A DNA stretch of 64,000 bases from Azospirillum fermentarium (GTDB taxonomy: Bacteria; Pseudomonadota; Alphaproteobacteria; Azospirillales; Azospirillaceae). Made by a program: the position numbers and the translations under genes. Positions 53,378-63,411 of this stretch are shown here, piece after piece. The DNA lies in contig NZ_JAOQNH010000001.1 in assembly GCF_025961205.1 (NCBI RefSeq), positions 1,326,001 through 1,390,000 of the forward strand. The letters are read 5' to 3'. Below the pieces are notes generated by a model, which did no database searches, was not told the origin of the DNA, and worked only from the letters and a program-made list of their open reading frames with translations. How positions within the stretch are numbered: the stretch's first letter is position 1; each line of letters begins with the position of its first letter.

Positions 53378-53941
53378 ATGACCGCCGGCTACACCCGCAA
53401 GAAACAGCCCGCGGCGATCCGGCGGGCGCTGCTGGACCACGCCGCCCGCATCGTGACGGAACAGGGGCTGGCGAACCTGACGGTTCAGGCGGTGGCGGCG
53501 GCCGCGGGTGTCACCAAGGGCGGGCTGTTCCACCATTTTCCCACCAAGCAGGCGCTGGTGGACGCGGTGCTGCGCGATCTGCTCGACCGGCTGGACGCCG
53601 AGATCGACGCCCTGATGGCCGCCGACCCCGACCCCCATGGGCGTTTCACACGCGCTTATGTGGCGGCGGCCTTCGCCGATCACGCCTCCGCACCGGGCGG
53701 GGCGTGGGCGGCGGTATCGCTGTCGATGATGGCCGACACCGCCGTGTCGCGGTTCTGGACCGGCTGGCTGTCGGCCCGGCTGGACCGTCACCGCGCCACC
53801 GACGGCGGCCCGGAGATGGAGGTGGTGCGGCTGGCCGCCGACGGCGCGTGGCTGGCGCTGCTGCTGAAGGCCGGCGGCACCCTGGTGGCGGGCGTGCCGG
53901 ACGTGCGCGCCCGCCTGATGGCCATGACCCGGCGGGGCTGA
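53378..53941 (+). CDS. TetR-family transcriptional repressor
   Basis: 187 residues. The N-terminal helix-turn-helix is typical: A-A-R-I-V-T-E-Q-G-L-A-N-L-T-V, then A-A-A-A-G-V-T-K-G-G-L-F-H-H-F-P-T-K. The C-terminal half (TetR_C-like, with G-G-A-W-A-A-V-S-L-S) is the ligand domain. It begins 25 bases after the SMR gene, in one operon, and presumably binds the palindrome at 52948-52975 to control both genes. Confidence 0.93.
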   Translation: MTAGYTRKKQPAAIRRALLDHAARIVTEQGLANLTVQAVAAAAGVTKGGLFHHFPTKQALVDAVLRDLLDRLDAEIDALMAADPDPHGRFTRAYVAAAFADHASAPGGAWAAVSLSMMADTAVSRFWTGWLSARLDRHRATDGGPEMEVVRLAADGAWLALLLKAGGTLVAGVPDVRARLMAMTRRG

Positions 53942-53948
53942 CCCCGCC

Positions 53949-55013
53949 CTATTGGCCGGCGGGGAGGGAGACCGGGTAAGTGGACGGCTTGCCCCCGGCC
54001 ACCCCGTCGAACAGCACCAGAACCCGCGTGGTGGGGAACGGGGCCAGCGGCAGCAGGGCTTCCGCCTTGGCCTTCTTCTCCGGCGGGGTCAGTTCGGTGA
54101 CCAGCCGCGCGCGGTCGGCGTCGGTGTTGTCCAGGTTGACCACGTACACGGCATAGGTCTTCGCCTCTTCCTGCGCCGGGCCGGCCAGCACCAGCAGCCG
54201 CCCGTCGGGCAGCGCTGCCAGATCGCGGATGCCCCGGCCGCCCAGGAACAGGGGGATGGTTTCGGAGGCCGGTTCCGGCCCATCGGCGGCGAACAGCGGC
54301 GCCACGGCGGTCTTGACCAGAAAGGCGGCCCCGTCCACCACCGGTGCGCGCAGCCCGGCATAGAGCGTGCCGTTCACCACCGCCAGTCCTTCGACGTTCA
54401 TGCCGTTGTCGGCGGGTTTCTCTTGCAGGCGGGTGCCGTAGAAGGGGCCGACGGTGGCGGCCTTGCGCAGCACCGCCGCCAGCCGGTGGGTCAGGCCGAT
54501 GGCGGGGGACTCGTCCGTGATCCCGCCGCCCGGCGCGATGCGGGCCAGCACGAAGGTCGAGGGGTTGAACCGGTCGCCGTGGCGGCTGCAGCCGTGCGAT
54601 CCCGTGATATAGAACCATGGGCCGTCATAGGCCACGGCCTCGCCGTCCAACTCCTTCCAGGGGCCGTTCCGGTCGGCGCAGGCGGTGTCCGGGATGGCGC
54701 CGGGGACCGCGGCGGGGCGTTTGTCGGGCAGGACCGGAAAGGAACGGCCCAGCGCCAGCCCGGCGGGCGTCAGCTCCGCCCATTGGGCGGAAAGCCCCTC
54801 GTCGGTGACGATCAGGCACCGCTGCCGCTCCGCCGCCGCCGGGGCGCAGGCGATGCCGCTGACGTCCTTCGACGGCTTGCCGCCGGGGGAATCGACGATG
54901 GGCCCGTTGGTCAGGGGAAAATCGGTGCCGGTGGCTGGCGCCGCGTGGGCCGGCTCCCCCAGGCACAGGGCAAACCCCATCGCCACCGTCAGCGTGACCA
55001 TGGAAGCGCGCAT
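53949..55013 (-). CDS. DUF3616 secreted beta-propeller-like protein
   Basis: 354 residues with a signal peptide (to about residue 24, AHA-A). DUF3616 features: D-V-S-G-I-A-C near residue 50, L-D-G-E-A-V-A-Y-D-G, N-V-E-G-L-A-V, and I-R-D-L-A-A-L-P-D-G-R-L-L-V-L-A-G-P. The repeated E-x-L/A-V-A / D-G-R-L patterns suggest a six-bladed propeller. Cysteines occur in pairs in the N-terminal half. Function unknown. It begins 21 bases after the Rieske oxygenase gene on the same strand; GGGGGAGA precedes the ATG. Confidence 0.8.
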   Translation of the reverse strand: MRASMVTLTVAMGFALCLGEPAHAAPATGTDFPLTNGPIVDSPGGKPSKDVSGIACAPAAAERQRCLIVTDEGLSAQWAELTPAGLALGRSFPVLPDKRPAAVPGAIPDTACADRNGPWKELDGEAVAYDGPWFYITGSHGCSRHGDRFNPSTFVLARIAPGGGITDESPAIGLTHRLAAVLRKAATVGPFYGTRLQEKPADNGMNVEGLAVVNGTLYAGLRAPVVDGAAFLVKTAVAPLFAADGPEPASETIPLFLGGRGIRDLAALPDGRLLVLAGPAQEEAKTYAVYVVNLDNTDADRARLVTELTPPEKKAKAEALLPLAPFPTTRVLVLFDGVAGGKPSTYPVSLPAGQ

Positions 55014-55034
55014 GATGATCTCCCCCTTATGTGG

Positions 55035-56132
55035 TCAACAGGCGTCCTGGGCCGGCATCCGCCCGAACCATTCCCCGTGGAACGCGGCGATGCGGTCCTC
55101 CACGCTGCCCAGCACCGCCGGGCGGTCCATCTGGCGCGCACCCTTGTGGGCGGCTTCCGACACGAAACGGTCTTCGGCCAGGACGCGGGTGTTGAAATCG
55201 CGCAAGCTGCCGGCCACCGCGTTGCGCGCCGCCCCCCGCTTGCCATCGCCCAGGAACAGCCGGTAGCGCAGCGCGCACCGGTCCGGCGTCAGCGGGTCGT
55301 AGGTCTGCAGGCTGAAGAACGCCCCGTGGGTGATGGCGAAGGACAGGTTGGGGAACACGAAATAATGGTCGTAGACCCCGGCCCCGCCGGGGTCGTGGGC
55401 CAGCCCCAGCCGCGTGACGATGCCGTCCCACCAGTGGGCGCTGGTGTCCGACAGCCGGGTGGCGCAGCGGGAATGGGCGCCGCAGAACCCCGTCTGCCAT
55501 TCCTTGACCGTGAAGGGCTTGAAGGTGTCCGGGTGGGTGGCGTCCACGTGATAGACCTCCAGCACGCTTTCGACGCCGATCTTCCAGTTGGCGGTCCAGG
55601 TCTGGGTGGCGTCGTCGATCCCGTCGGTGAACAGGTGCCCGGCCCCGTCCAGCACCGTGCCGTAATCGCCCAGCCAGGTGTCGAGGTCCGGCCCGCCGCC
55701 CTCCAGCCGGACGAAGACGAAGCGCCCGCGGGCATCCACCTCGTACCGCTCCAGCGCCAGCGCCGCCCGTTCGGCACGCCCGAAGCCGAAGAAGGCGTCG
55801 TTGCCGGGAATGCCCACCGGCACCCCGTCGCGGTTGAACAGCCAGGCGTGATAGGGGCACTGGAGCCGCCGGTTGCCGCAGGGTTCGGTTTGAATCAGGG
55901 CGAAACGGTGGGTGCAGACGTTGCGGAACGCCCGCAGTTCGCCGCCGAAATTCTGCACCACCACCGATGTGCCGGCGATGTCCCGGACGACGAAATCATT
56001 GTCGCCGGCCAATTCCTCCGCCAGCCCGGCGAAGATCCAGGTGCGGCGGAAGATGCGGGACGCCTCCTCCCCGGCCACGGCGGGATCGCTGTAGGCATGG
56101 GGGGAAATCACGGGGCCGGTGTAGGCGGGCAT
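55035..56132 (-). CDS. Rieske-type aromatic ring-hydroxylating oxygenase, alpha subunit-like
   Basis: 365 residues. The Rieske motif is C-T-H-R near residue 73 and C-P-Y-H-A-W near residue 92. The mononuclear iron site is visible in N-W-K-I-G-V-E-S-V-L-E-V-Y-H-V-D-A-T-H-P, with two His and the preceding conserved Asn/Glu. Length and sequence lean towards the glycine betaine/carnitine/stachydrine demethylase-type oxygenases rather than benzene-type. No reductase or ferredoxin gene is adjacent. ATG 56132 is chosen. Divergent from hemA, with an FNR box in the gap; operon with DUF3616. Confidence 0.9.
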   Translation of the reverse strand: MPAYTGPVISPHAYSDPAVAGEEASRIFRRTWIFAGLAEELAGDNDFVVRDIAGTSVVVQNFGGELRAFRNVCTHRFALIQTEPCGNRRLQCPYHAWLFNRDGVPVGIPGNDAFFGFGRAERAALALERYEVDARGRFVFVRLEGGGPDLDTWLGDYGTVLDGAGHLFTDGIDDATQTWTANWKIGVESVLEVYHVDATHPDTFKPFTVKEWQTGFCGAHSRCATRLSDTSAHWWDGIVTRLGLAHDPGGAGVYDHYFVFPNLSFAITHGAFFSLQTYDPLTPDRCALRYRLFLGDGKRGAARNAVAGSLRDFNTRVLAEDRFVSEAAHKGARQMDRPAVLGSVEDRIAAFHGEWFGRMPAQDAC

Positions 56133-56233
56133 GAGGCGGGTCCGTCGCTGGTGTGCGCGCCCTAAGCGTTCTCCGCCGCCGCCGGCGGCGTCAAGGGGGC
56201 CGGGCATGAAAAAGGCGGGACACTGTGACGCTT

Positions 56234-56247
56234 TTGATTTCGATCAA
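56234..56247. promoter_or_regulatory. FNR/FnrL box upstream of hemA
   Basis: TTGAT-TTCG-ATCAA matches the FNR consensus (TTGAT-N4-ATCAA) perfectly. It lies 141 bases before hemA and 102 bases before the divergent oxygenase gene, so it could control either under low oxygen. Confidence 0.75.
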
Positions 56248-56387
56248 TGCCGGGTGACGTTCGGGTAATAATGATGCCATCCTCCCATTGCGCTCTTACC
56301 GGCGGCGGAGTCATAGTTCCTTCGCCCGGTATGCCGGTGGAATGAGCCGGTGGCGAGCATCACAGGACCGCGAACGGAATCCGCCCG

Positions 56388-57602
56388 ATGAATTACGAGA
56401 GCTTCTTCCGCAGCCAGATCGATTTGCTGAAGCAGGAAGGCCGCTACCGCGTTTTCGCCAATCTGGAACGGCACGCCGGTAATTTCCCCGTCGCCACCTT
56501 CCGCGACGCCGGGGGGCGCGAACACGACGTGACGGTGTGGTGCTCCAACGATTATCTGGGCATGGGGCAGAACCCGGTGGTGCTGGGCGCCATGCACGCG
56601 GCGCTGGACGACTGCGGGGCGGGGGCCGGTGGCACCCGCAACATCTCCGGCACCAACCATTATCATGTGCTGCTGGAGCGGGAGCTGGCCGACCTGCACG
56701 GGAAGGAAGCCGCCCTTCTGTTCACCTCGGGCTACGTGTCCAACGACGCCACGCTGGGGACCATCGGCAAGCTGCTGCCCAATTGCGTGATCTTCTCCGA
56801 CGCGCTGAACCACAATTCCATGATCACCGGCATCCGCAACAGCGGGGCCGAGCGCCATATCTTCCGCCACAACGATCCCGCCGACCTGGAACGGCTGCTG
56901 GCCCAGGCCGATCCCGCCCGGCCCAAGCTGGTGGCGTTCGAATCCGTCTATTCCATGGACGGTGACATCGCGCCCATCCATGACCTGTGCGACGTGGCCG
57001 ACAAATACGGCGCCATGACCTATCTGGACGAGGTGCACGCGGTCGGCATGTACGGTCCCCGCGGCGGCGGCGTGGCCGAGCGCGACGATGCCATGCACCG
57101 GCTGACCATCATCGAGGGCACGCTGGGCAAGGCGTTCGGGGTTCAGGGCGGCTACATCACCGGGTCGGCGGCGCTGGTGGATTGCGTGCGCAGCTTCGCG
57201 CCGGGCTTCATCTTCTCCACCTCGCCGGCCCCGGTGCTGGCGGCGGGGGCGCTGGCCTCCATCCGTTACCTCAAGACCCATCAGGGCGAACGCGACCGCC
57301 ACCAGGAACGGGCGGCGACGCTGAAGGCGCTGCTGGCCGACGCCGGCCTGCCGGTGATGCCGTCGGTCAGCCACATCGTGCCCGTGATGGTGGGCGACGC
57401 CAAGCGCTGCAAGCGGGCGTCGGACCTGCTGATGGAGCGTCACAACATCTATGTGCAGCCCATCAACTACCCGACCGTGCCGCGCGGGGCCGAGCGGCTG
57501 CGCTTCACGCCCACCCCGCTGCACACCGACGCCATGATGGCGGCGCTGGTGGAAGCGCTGCGCGACGTGTGGGGCGCGCTGGACCTGCGTCTGGCCGCCT
57601 AA
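56388..57602 (+). CDS. hemA: 5-aminolevulinate synthase
   Basis: 404 residues, the standard ALAS length. The features are C-S-N-D-Y-L-G-M-G near residue 50, the glycine-rich [22 protein letters not shown], and the PLP Lys in [12 protein letters not shown]. It condenses glycine with succinyl-CoA (C4 route), the first step of haem synthesis in alphaproteobacteria. An FNR box 141 bases upstream suggests induction at low oxygen. The stop overlaps the end of the convergent small gene by four bases. Confidence 0.97.
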   Translation: MNYESFFRSQIDLLKQEGRYRVFANLERHAGNFPVATFRDAGGREHDVTVWCSNDYLGMGQNPVVLGAMHAALDDCGAGAGGTRNISGTNHYHVLLERELADLHGKEAALLFTSGYVSNDATLGTIGKLLPNCVIFSDALNHNSMITGIRNSGAERHIFRHNDPADLERLLAQADPARPKLVAFESVYSMDGDIAPIHDLCDVADKYGAMTYLDEVHAVGMYGPRGGGVAERDDAMHRLTIIEGTLGKAFGVQGGYITGSAALVDCVRSFAPGFIFSTSPAPVLAAGALASIRYLKTHQGERDRHQERAATLKALLADAGLPVMPSVSHIVPVMVGDAKRCKRASDLLMERHNIYVQPINYPTVPRGAERLRFTPTPLHTDAMMAALVEALRDVWGALDLRLAA

Positions 57603-57949
57603 CGTGGAAGTTCGGTGGGGCGCAGGCCGCGGCTGTCGTCCCAATCCCCGCCGACACGCCGGGTGGGCCGGTCGCCGCCCGGCGGCATGGGGTTGAACGC
57701 ATCGCCTGGCGGCATGTCGTCGGGCCGCATCAGCCCCGATCCCCGCAGCGGCGGGGTATCGTCGGACGATCCGCTGGGCATGGTCCCATACCCGCCCGAC
57801 GATCCATAGGTGCCGTCGAGCAGCGGCACGGGTTCATCCTGTGCCTGCTGAGCGGGGAGGATGATCCGGGCCTGTTCGTTGCGGATTTCCACGGTGCCGA
57901 TGGTCAGCGCCCCCAGCACCGCCGCGGTCAGAATACCCTGCACGCTCAT
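57599..57949 (-). CDS. Membrane-anchored or exported Pro/Gly-rich protein, function unknown
   Basis: 116 residues. One hydrophobic segment ([16 protein letters not shown], residues 5-20) may be a signal or anchor. The remainder is Pro/Gly/Asp-rich and likely disordered ([15 protein letters not shown]). ATG 57949 is preferred to the longer frame to 58048. It is convergent with hemA. No family recognised. Confidence 0.6.
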   Translation of the reverse strand: MSVQGILTAAVLGALTIGTVEIRNEQARIILPAQQAQDEPVPLLDGTYGSSGGYGTMPSGSSDDTPPLRGSGLMRPDDMPPGDAFNPMPPGGDRPTRRVGGDWDDSRGLRPTELPR

Positions 57950-58048
57950 GGCCCGCCCCCTTGTCCCGTCATCCTGACTCCAGAAACGTGGCAGGGTGTG
58001 GGGTGGTTCCTTGGGAAAACACGAGCCGCAACAGGCAGTGCCGGTCAT

Positions 58049-58480
58049 CTATACGGTGATGTCCGAATGCTCCTTCAACTCCACCGGGGCGTTGTTCCCG
58101 AGCGGGTCAAGAATGATGCGCACGCCCTCGCGGCGTGCAAATTTGAAGGCCGGCACGAAGTCGCGGTCTGAGGTCACGACGACGATGGCGCGGACCATTT
58201 CCCGCAAGGCCAATCGGGCGATGTCCATGCCGATCCGCATGTCCACGCCCTTCTGTTCGACATTCAAGTCGAAGTCCGTGTCTTCCAGGGCGCGTCCGTC
58301 ACGGATGACGGCTTTGCGGGAGTCCTCCCGAAGCGACCATCGGTTGTTGCCGAGAAAGGTCTCTCCAAGCCGGAGAGCGACGTTCGGCTTGAGTTTCAGC
58401 TTATCGTAAAGGCTTTGGGCGTGCTTGTAACGGTCGGAACCGCTGAGGTTCCAGTTTCCCCCGCTGACGGGCCGCTTCAC
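58049..58480 (-). CDS. NYN-domain protein, C-terminal part (split gene, second ORF)
   Basis: 143 residues starting GTG 58480. The NYN core is here: Q-K-G-V-D-M-R-I-G-M-D-I-A-R-L-A and V-V-V-T-S-D-R-D-F-V-P-A-F-K-F-A-R-R-E-G-V. These hold the later acidic metal ligands of the PIN-like nuclease fold. The N-terminal strand and first Asp of the domain lie in the preceding ORF, in a different frame. GTG overlaps the upstream TGA (GTGA). The family is normally a single protein of about 210 residues, so this is either a frameshifted gene or coupled translation of two pieces. NYN proteins process RNA. Confidence 0.75.
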   Translation of the reverse strand: MKRPVSGGNWNLSGSDRYKHAQSLYDKLKLKPNVALRLGETFLGNNRWSLREDSRKAVIRDGRALEDTDFDLNVEQKGVDMRIGMDIARLALREMVRAIVVVTSDRDFVPAFKFARREGVRIILDPLGNNAPVELKEHSDITV

Positions 58481-58689
58481 GCTGCCCGAGAGAGTGGGGG
58501 TGCGTCATAATAATAAATCCTGAGAAGTTCGTAATCCTGAACCCAGGGGCTGGCCTGTATTCTTTGGCATTCGGCTTCGATGTCGTCGGCGGTGGTAAAC
58601 GTCAGATCACCACTGGCGCGCTTGCGCCTGTTCAACACTTTCGTAGCGAAGCCGCCATCGATCATGATGGCGTAACGGGCCTTTAACAT
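58477..58689 (-). CDS. NYN-domain protein, N-terminal part (split gene, first ORF)
   Basis: 70 residues: M-L-K-A-R-Y-A-I-M-I-D-G-G-F-A-T-K-V-L, the NYN first strand with the first catalytic Asp, and L-L-R-I-Y-Y-Y-D-A-P-P-L at the end. The family usually continues directly with P-x-S-G-x-x, which is found in the next ORF (K-R-P-V-S-G-G). A single-base shift near 58478-58485 would join them. No strong ribosome-binding site was seen before ATG 58689. Confidence 0.72.
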   Translation of the reverse strand: MLKARYAIMIDGGFATKVLNRRKRASGDLTFTTADDIEAECQRIQASPWVQDYELLRIYYYDAPPLSRAA

Positions 58690-58879
58690 GGGAAAGCCAG
58701 CGTCACTGAGAGGAGGGTGGAGCCAACGCTCCCCTCCATGGCATGCGCCACTTCATCAGGAAGACGTTGGCTCTCTCGTCTATGGCGGTGGAACACAAAG
58801 AAAGACGTATGGTTCCGATAGGGTGGACTTTACAGCAGACAAAGACAGAATCCAACGCAAACCGATCCACCGGAAGACG

Positions 58880-59482
58880 TCACTCTGCGGCTCCCGTCGC
58901 CGTCTCCACCGCCAGCGCCAGATCGGCGCGGAAGGTGGGCAGTTCGCTCAATTGCCCGCGCAGCAGATAGCTGGGGTGGAAGGTGGGCACCACCACCGCC
59001 CCCGGCACCATGCGGCAGGGCAGCACCTGCCCGCGCAGGCTCATGATGCCGTTCTGCCCCGTGAGCGCCCACAGGGGCGTGCGCCCCAGCGCCACGATCA
59101 CCGCGGGGGCATAGGCGGTCAGGGCATCGCGCAGCGCCTCCAGATCCGTGGCGAACTCCGCCAGCACCCGGTCGGAGGTGCCGAAGGCCCCCCATTCCTC
59201 GGCCAGCGCCAGCCCCTCCTTGCGGGCACGGGTGCGGGAGGCGAAGAAGTGCCCGACCTTGTTGCCCGGCGGCTGGCGGCGGAAGGCGTTGGCCACCAGC
59301 ACCGCCGCGCGGTCGATGCCCACCGCCTCCAGGCTGTCGTTCAGCAGCCGCCCGCTGCGCCCGACGAAGGGGGTGCCCTGGCGCGCTTCTTCCGCGCCCG
59401 GCGCCTCGCCCACGATGGCCAGACGCGCGGGGCCGGGGTCGCGGGTGGGCTGCTGATAGGGAACGAAGGGCAGGCCGGTCAT
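58880..59482 (-). CDS. Uracil-DNA glycosylase superfamily protein without Fe-S cysteines
   Basis: 200 residues from ATG 59482. Motif 1 is V-G-E-A-P-G-A-E-E-A-R-Q-G-T-P-F-V-G-R-S-G, as in family 4-like UDGs. The later motif is T-F-H-P-S-Y-L-L. Only one cysteine is present in the whole protein, so the four-Cys Fe-S cluster of family 4 and 5 enzymes cannot form. It probably removes uracil or a related base from DNA, but the subfamily is uncertain. It is divergent from the pterin dehydratase gene. The 190-base stretch 58690-58879 before the NYN gene shows nothing. Confidence 0.82.
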   Translation of the reverse strand: MTGLPFVPYQQPTRDPGPARLAIVGEAPGAEEARQGTPFVGRSGRLLNDSLEAVGIDRAAVLVANAFRRQPPGNKVGHFFASRTRARKEGLALAEEWGAFGTSDRVLAEFATDLEALRDALTAYAPAVIVALGRTPLWALTGQNGIMSLRGQVLPCRMVPGAVVVPTFHPSYLLRGQLSELPTFRADLALAVETATGAAE

Positions 59483-59613
59483 GATGGGGCGTCCGATCGG
59501 AGTGAGGAGGGGCGTCCCCGCTATAGCGCGGGGCCGGACGGAAGGCCAGCTTGCCGCCGCCCCGTCCGGCTCCCACCTTCCGGGGGAATGACCATCATGT
59601 GGGGAGGACAACC

Positions 59614-59955
59614 ATGACCGACACCACCCTGGCCGCCGGCACCTGCGAGCCGTGCCGCGGCGGCATCCCGCCCATGGGGCGGGCGGAGGCCGAAGCGCTG
59701 CTGCCCCAGGTGCCGGGATGGACGCTGACTTTCGATCCCGATCATCTGGTGCGCACGGTGCGCTTCCCCGATTTCATCCAGGCCCAGGATTTCGCGGTCA
59801 AGGTCGGCGGGGTGTGCGAGGAGCAGGGGCACCACGCCGACATCGCCTATGGCTGGGGCTATTGCACCGTGACGTTCTGGACGCACAAGATCGACGGGCT
59901 GCACCGCAACGATTTCACCATGGCGGCGAAGGTCAACGCCCTGCTTCCCCCCTGA
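59614..59955 (+). CDS. phhB: Pterin-4a-carbinolamine dehydratase
   Basis: 113 residues. The family motif is G-H-H-A-D-I-A-Y-G-W-G-Y-C-T-V, and the following T-H-K-I-D-G-L-H-R-N-D-F is typical. The enzyme dehydrates 4a-hydroxytetrahydrobiopterin, recycling the cofactor of phenylalanine hydroxylase; in many bacteria without that enzyme the role is less clear, possibly linked to molybdopterin. No phhA in the window. GGGGAGGACAACC precedes the ATG. The 3' end overlaps the cupin gene by 23 bases. Confidence 0.95.
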   Translation: MTDTTLAAGTCEPCRGGIPPMGRAEAEALLPQVPGWTLTFDPDHLVRTVRFPDFIQAQDFAVKVGGVCEEQGHHADIAYGWGYCTVTFWTHKIDGLHRNDFTMAAKVNALLPP

Positions 59956-60355
59956 CGGCTTCCGCCCCGACCGGGGCGCCATGGACCGCCAGCCACACGG
60001 TGGGGCGGTCGGCGGGGGTCCACAGCACGCGGTGGCGGGTGTGGGCCGGCAGGTGCACCCAGTCGCCCGGCTGGAGCAGGCGGGGGCTGTCGTGGCCGGC
60101 GATGTCCAGCACCGCGGCCCCCGACACCAGCAGGACGAATTCGTCCCAGTCCTGATCGTACCAGAAGCCCGGCGGCGAGCGCTGGCCGGTGGACACGATG
60201 CGCTCGACCCGCGCGCCGGCCATGGCGGCCAGGGTGTCGAACATCTCGTCGCCGCCGCCGAGGCTGGGGCCGGCCCAGCCGGGGGTGCCGGCGTCGCTCA
60301 GACCGGGCGACAGCGGGTCCGGCTGCGGTATGCCGGCAAACAGGTTTCCCATCAT
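59933..60355 (-). CDS. Cupin-domain protein
   Basis: 140 residues from ATG 60355, with GGAGG 7 bases upstream. A single cupin barrel (about residues 60-125): F-W-Y-D-Q-D-W-D-E-F-V-L-L-V-S-G, then G-D-W-V-H-L-P-A-H-T-R-H-R-V. The first-motif metal His-x-His appears degenerate (D-Q-D-W-D-E), while the second retains His. It overlaps the epimerase gene by 4 bases (ATGA), so the two work from one transcript. Substrate unknown. Confidence 0.85.
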   Translation of the reverse strand: MMGNLFAGIPQPDPLSPGLSDAGTPGWAGPSLGGGDEMFDTLAAMAGARVERIVSTGQRSPPGFWYDQDWDEFVLLVSGAAVLDIAGHDSPRLLQPGDWVHLPAHTRHRVLWTPADRPTVWLAVHGAPVGAEAVRGEAGR

Positions 60356-61344
60356 CCCCACACCTCCGGTTCCGGCGGATGGACCAGGGCGCCGTCGTAA
60401 CGCAGCCCCGGTTCCCGATCCTGGGCCAGCAGCAGCGGCCCGTCCAGATCGGTGAAGCGGGCATTCTGTCCCACCAGCACCGCCGGGGCCATGGCCAGCG
60501 AGGTGCCCACCATGCACCCCACCATGATGCCGAAGCCCAGCGCCTCCGCCGCCGCCTTCAGCGCCAGCGCTTCGGTCAGGCCGCCGGTCTTGTCCAGCTT
60601 GATGTTCACCACCTGATAGAGCCCCGCGAGCCGCTCCAGACCGCCGCACCCGTGGACCGATTCGTCGGCGCCCAGCGGCACGGGGCAATTGATGCCGCGC
60701 AACGCCTCGTCCTCCCCCGCCGGCAGGGGCTGTTCGATCAGCTCCACCCCCAGGGCCGCCATCTCGGGCGCGAAGCGGTACAGATGGTCCAGGCTCCACG
60801 CCTCGTTGGCGTCCACCACCAGCCGGGCGGCGGGGGCGGCGGCGCGGACGGCGCGCACCCGCTCCACGTCGCCGTCGCCGGTCAGCTTGGTCTTCAGCAG
60901 CGGGTGACGGGGGGCGGCCGCCGCGGCGGCGGCGGCCATGGCGCCGGGCTCATCGACGCTGAGGGTGAAACAGGTCAGCAGCGGGCACGGTTCCTCGGCC
61001 AGCCCGGCCAGCCGCCACGCCGGCACACCCGTCCGCTTGGCCTCCAGATCCCACAGGGCGCAGTCCAGCGCGTTGCGCGCCGCACCGGGGGGCATCAGGG
61101 TCTGAAGCCCGGCCCGGTCCAGCCCGGCGGCCACCGCACCGGCCATGCCCGCCAGCGCCGCCGCCACCCCCTCCACCGTTTCGCCGTAGCGGCGGTAGGG
61201 CACGCACTCGCCCCGGCCCGTGTGGGGGCCGTCGGTGACGGTGGCCACCACCACCTCGGCGGTGGTGCGGGCGCCACGGGCGATGCGGAAGACGCCGCGG
61301 ATGGGGAAATCCTCGCGGCGGACGGTCAGGCGGGGGGGGCTCAT
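60352..61344 (-). CDS. Enolase-superfamily L-Ala-D/L-Glu (dipeptide) epimerase
   Basis: 330 residues of the muconate-lactonizing-enzyme subgroup. The catalytic Lys is in L-L-K-T-K-L-T. The metal ligands are in V-V-D-A-N-E-A-W, E-Q-P-L-P and G-A-D-E-S. The second Lys is in N-I-K-L-D-K-T-G-G. Dipeptide epimerases act on L-Ala-D/L-Glu and similar dipeptides in peptidoglycan recycling. No ampG/mpaA-like partner is adjacent; the only coupled gene is the cupin downstream. Confidence 0.9.
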   Translation of the reverse strand: MSPPRLTVRREDFPIRGVFRIARGARTTAEVVVATVTDGPHTGRGECVPYRRYGETVEGVAAALAGMAGAVAAGLDRAGLQTLMPPGAARNALDCALWDLEAKRTGVPAWRLAGLAEEPCPLLTCFTLSVDEPGAMAAAAAAAAPRHPLLKTKLTGDGDVERVRAVRAAAPAARLVVDANEAWSLDHLYRFAPEMAALGVELIEQPLPAGEDEALRGINCPVPLGADESVHGCGGLERLAGLYQVVNIKLDKTGGLTEALALKAAAEALGFGIMVGCMVGTSLAMAPAVLVGQNARFTDLDGPLLLAQDREPGLRYDGALVHPPEPEVWG

Positions 61345-61484
61345 GAACGGCTCGGGATCGGGGGGGGGACGGCTGGCAGTGTAGCGGCAAGCCGCCGCCT
61401 ATATCATCGGTACAGGTGGGCAAGGCCGCAAAAATCGGGCAGTATCCGATCTCAGGTGTCAACTTTGGGAAAGGAGGTGATCCG

Positions 61485-61652
61485 ATGTCTCATGGCGTGA
61501 AAGTGGCAGCCGCGGCGCTGCTGGCCCTGGGTGCGCTGATGACGGCGGGGATTGCCAACGCCGACTGCAGCCCGTCCCATTCCGCGCAGGTGACGCCGGC
61601 TCCCGGCGGCCCCGCGGCCCCGGCCAAGCCGGCCCCCGACGCGCGGGGCTGA
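61485..61652 (+). CDS. Tiny secreted Pro/Ala-rich protein
   Basis: 55 residues with a signal peptide (residues 1-26, ANA-D), a single cysteine at residue 28 (A-D-C-S), and a short Pro/Ala-rich mature part (29 residues). The ribosome-binding site AAGGAGGTGATCC (61471-61483) is complementary to the whole anti-Shine-Dalgarno end of 16S rRNA, and the ATG follows at ideal spacing. That and the terminator directly downstream suggest very strong expression. Function unknown. Confidence 0.75.
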   Translation: MSHGVKVAAAALLALGALMTAGIANADCSPSHSAQVTPAPGGPAAPAKPAPDARG

Positions 61653-61685
61653 CCCGGCGCCGCCGATGCTCCCATGCCTTGACGG

Positions 61686-61720
61686 GAAAGGCCGTCCCCA
61701 TCCGGGGGCGGCCTTTTCTT
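61686..61720 (+). terminator. Terminator of the tiny secreted-protein gene
   Basis: AAAGGCCG/CGGCCTTTT arms with an inner CCCC/GGGG stem and the T-tract TTTTCTT. Confidence 0.9.
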
Positions 61721-61828
61721 ATCGGCACGGTGCCGGTCTTGTGACAAAGATGGGTGGACGATCCCCGTTCGGCGGGTGCGGGCCCATGTTGGGGAAAGCG
61801 CCCGTGCGACCATGGGGGGAAGAGGCCC

Positions 61829-63394
<1,566 letters not shown>

Positions 63395-63411
63395 TGACAA
63401 GGGGAACAGGG

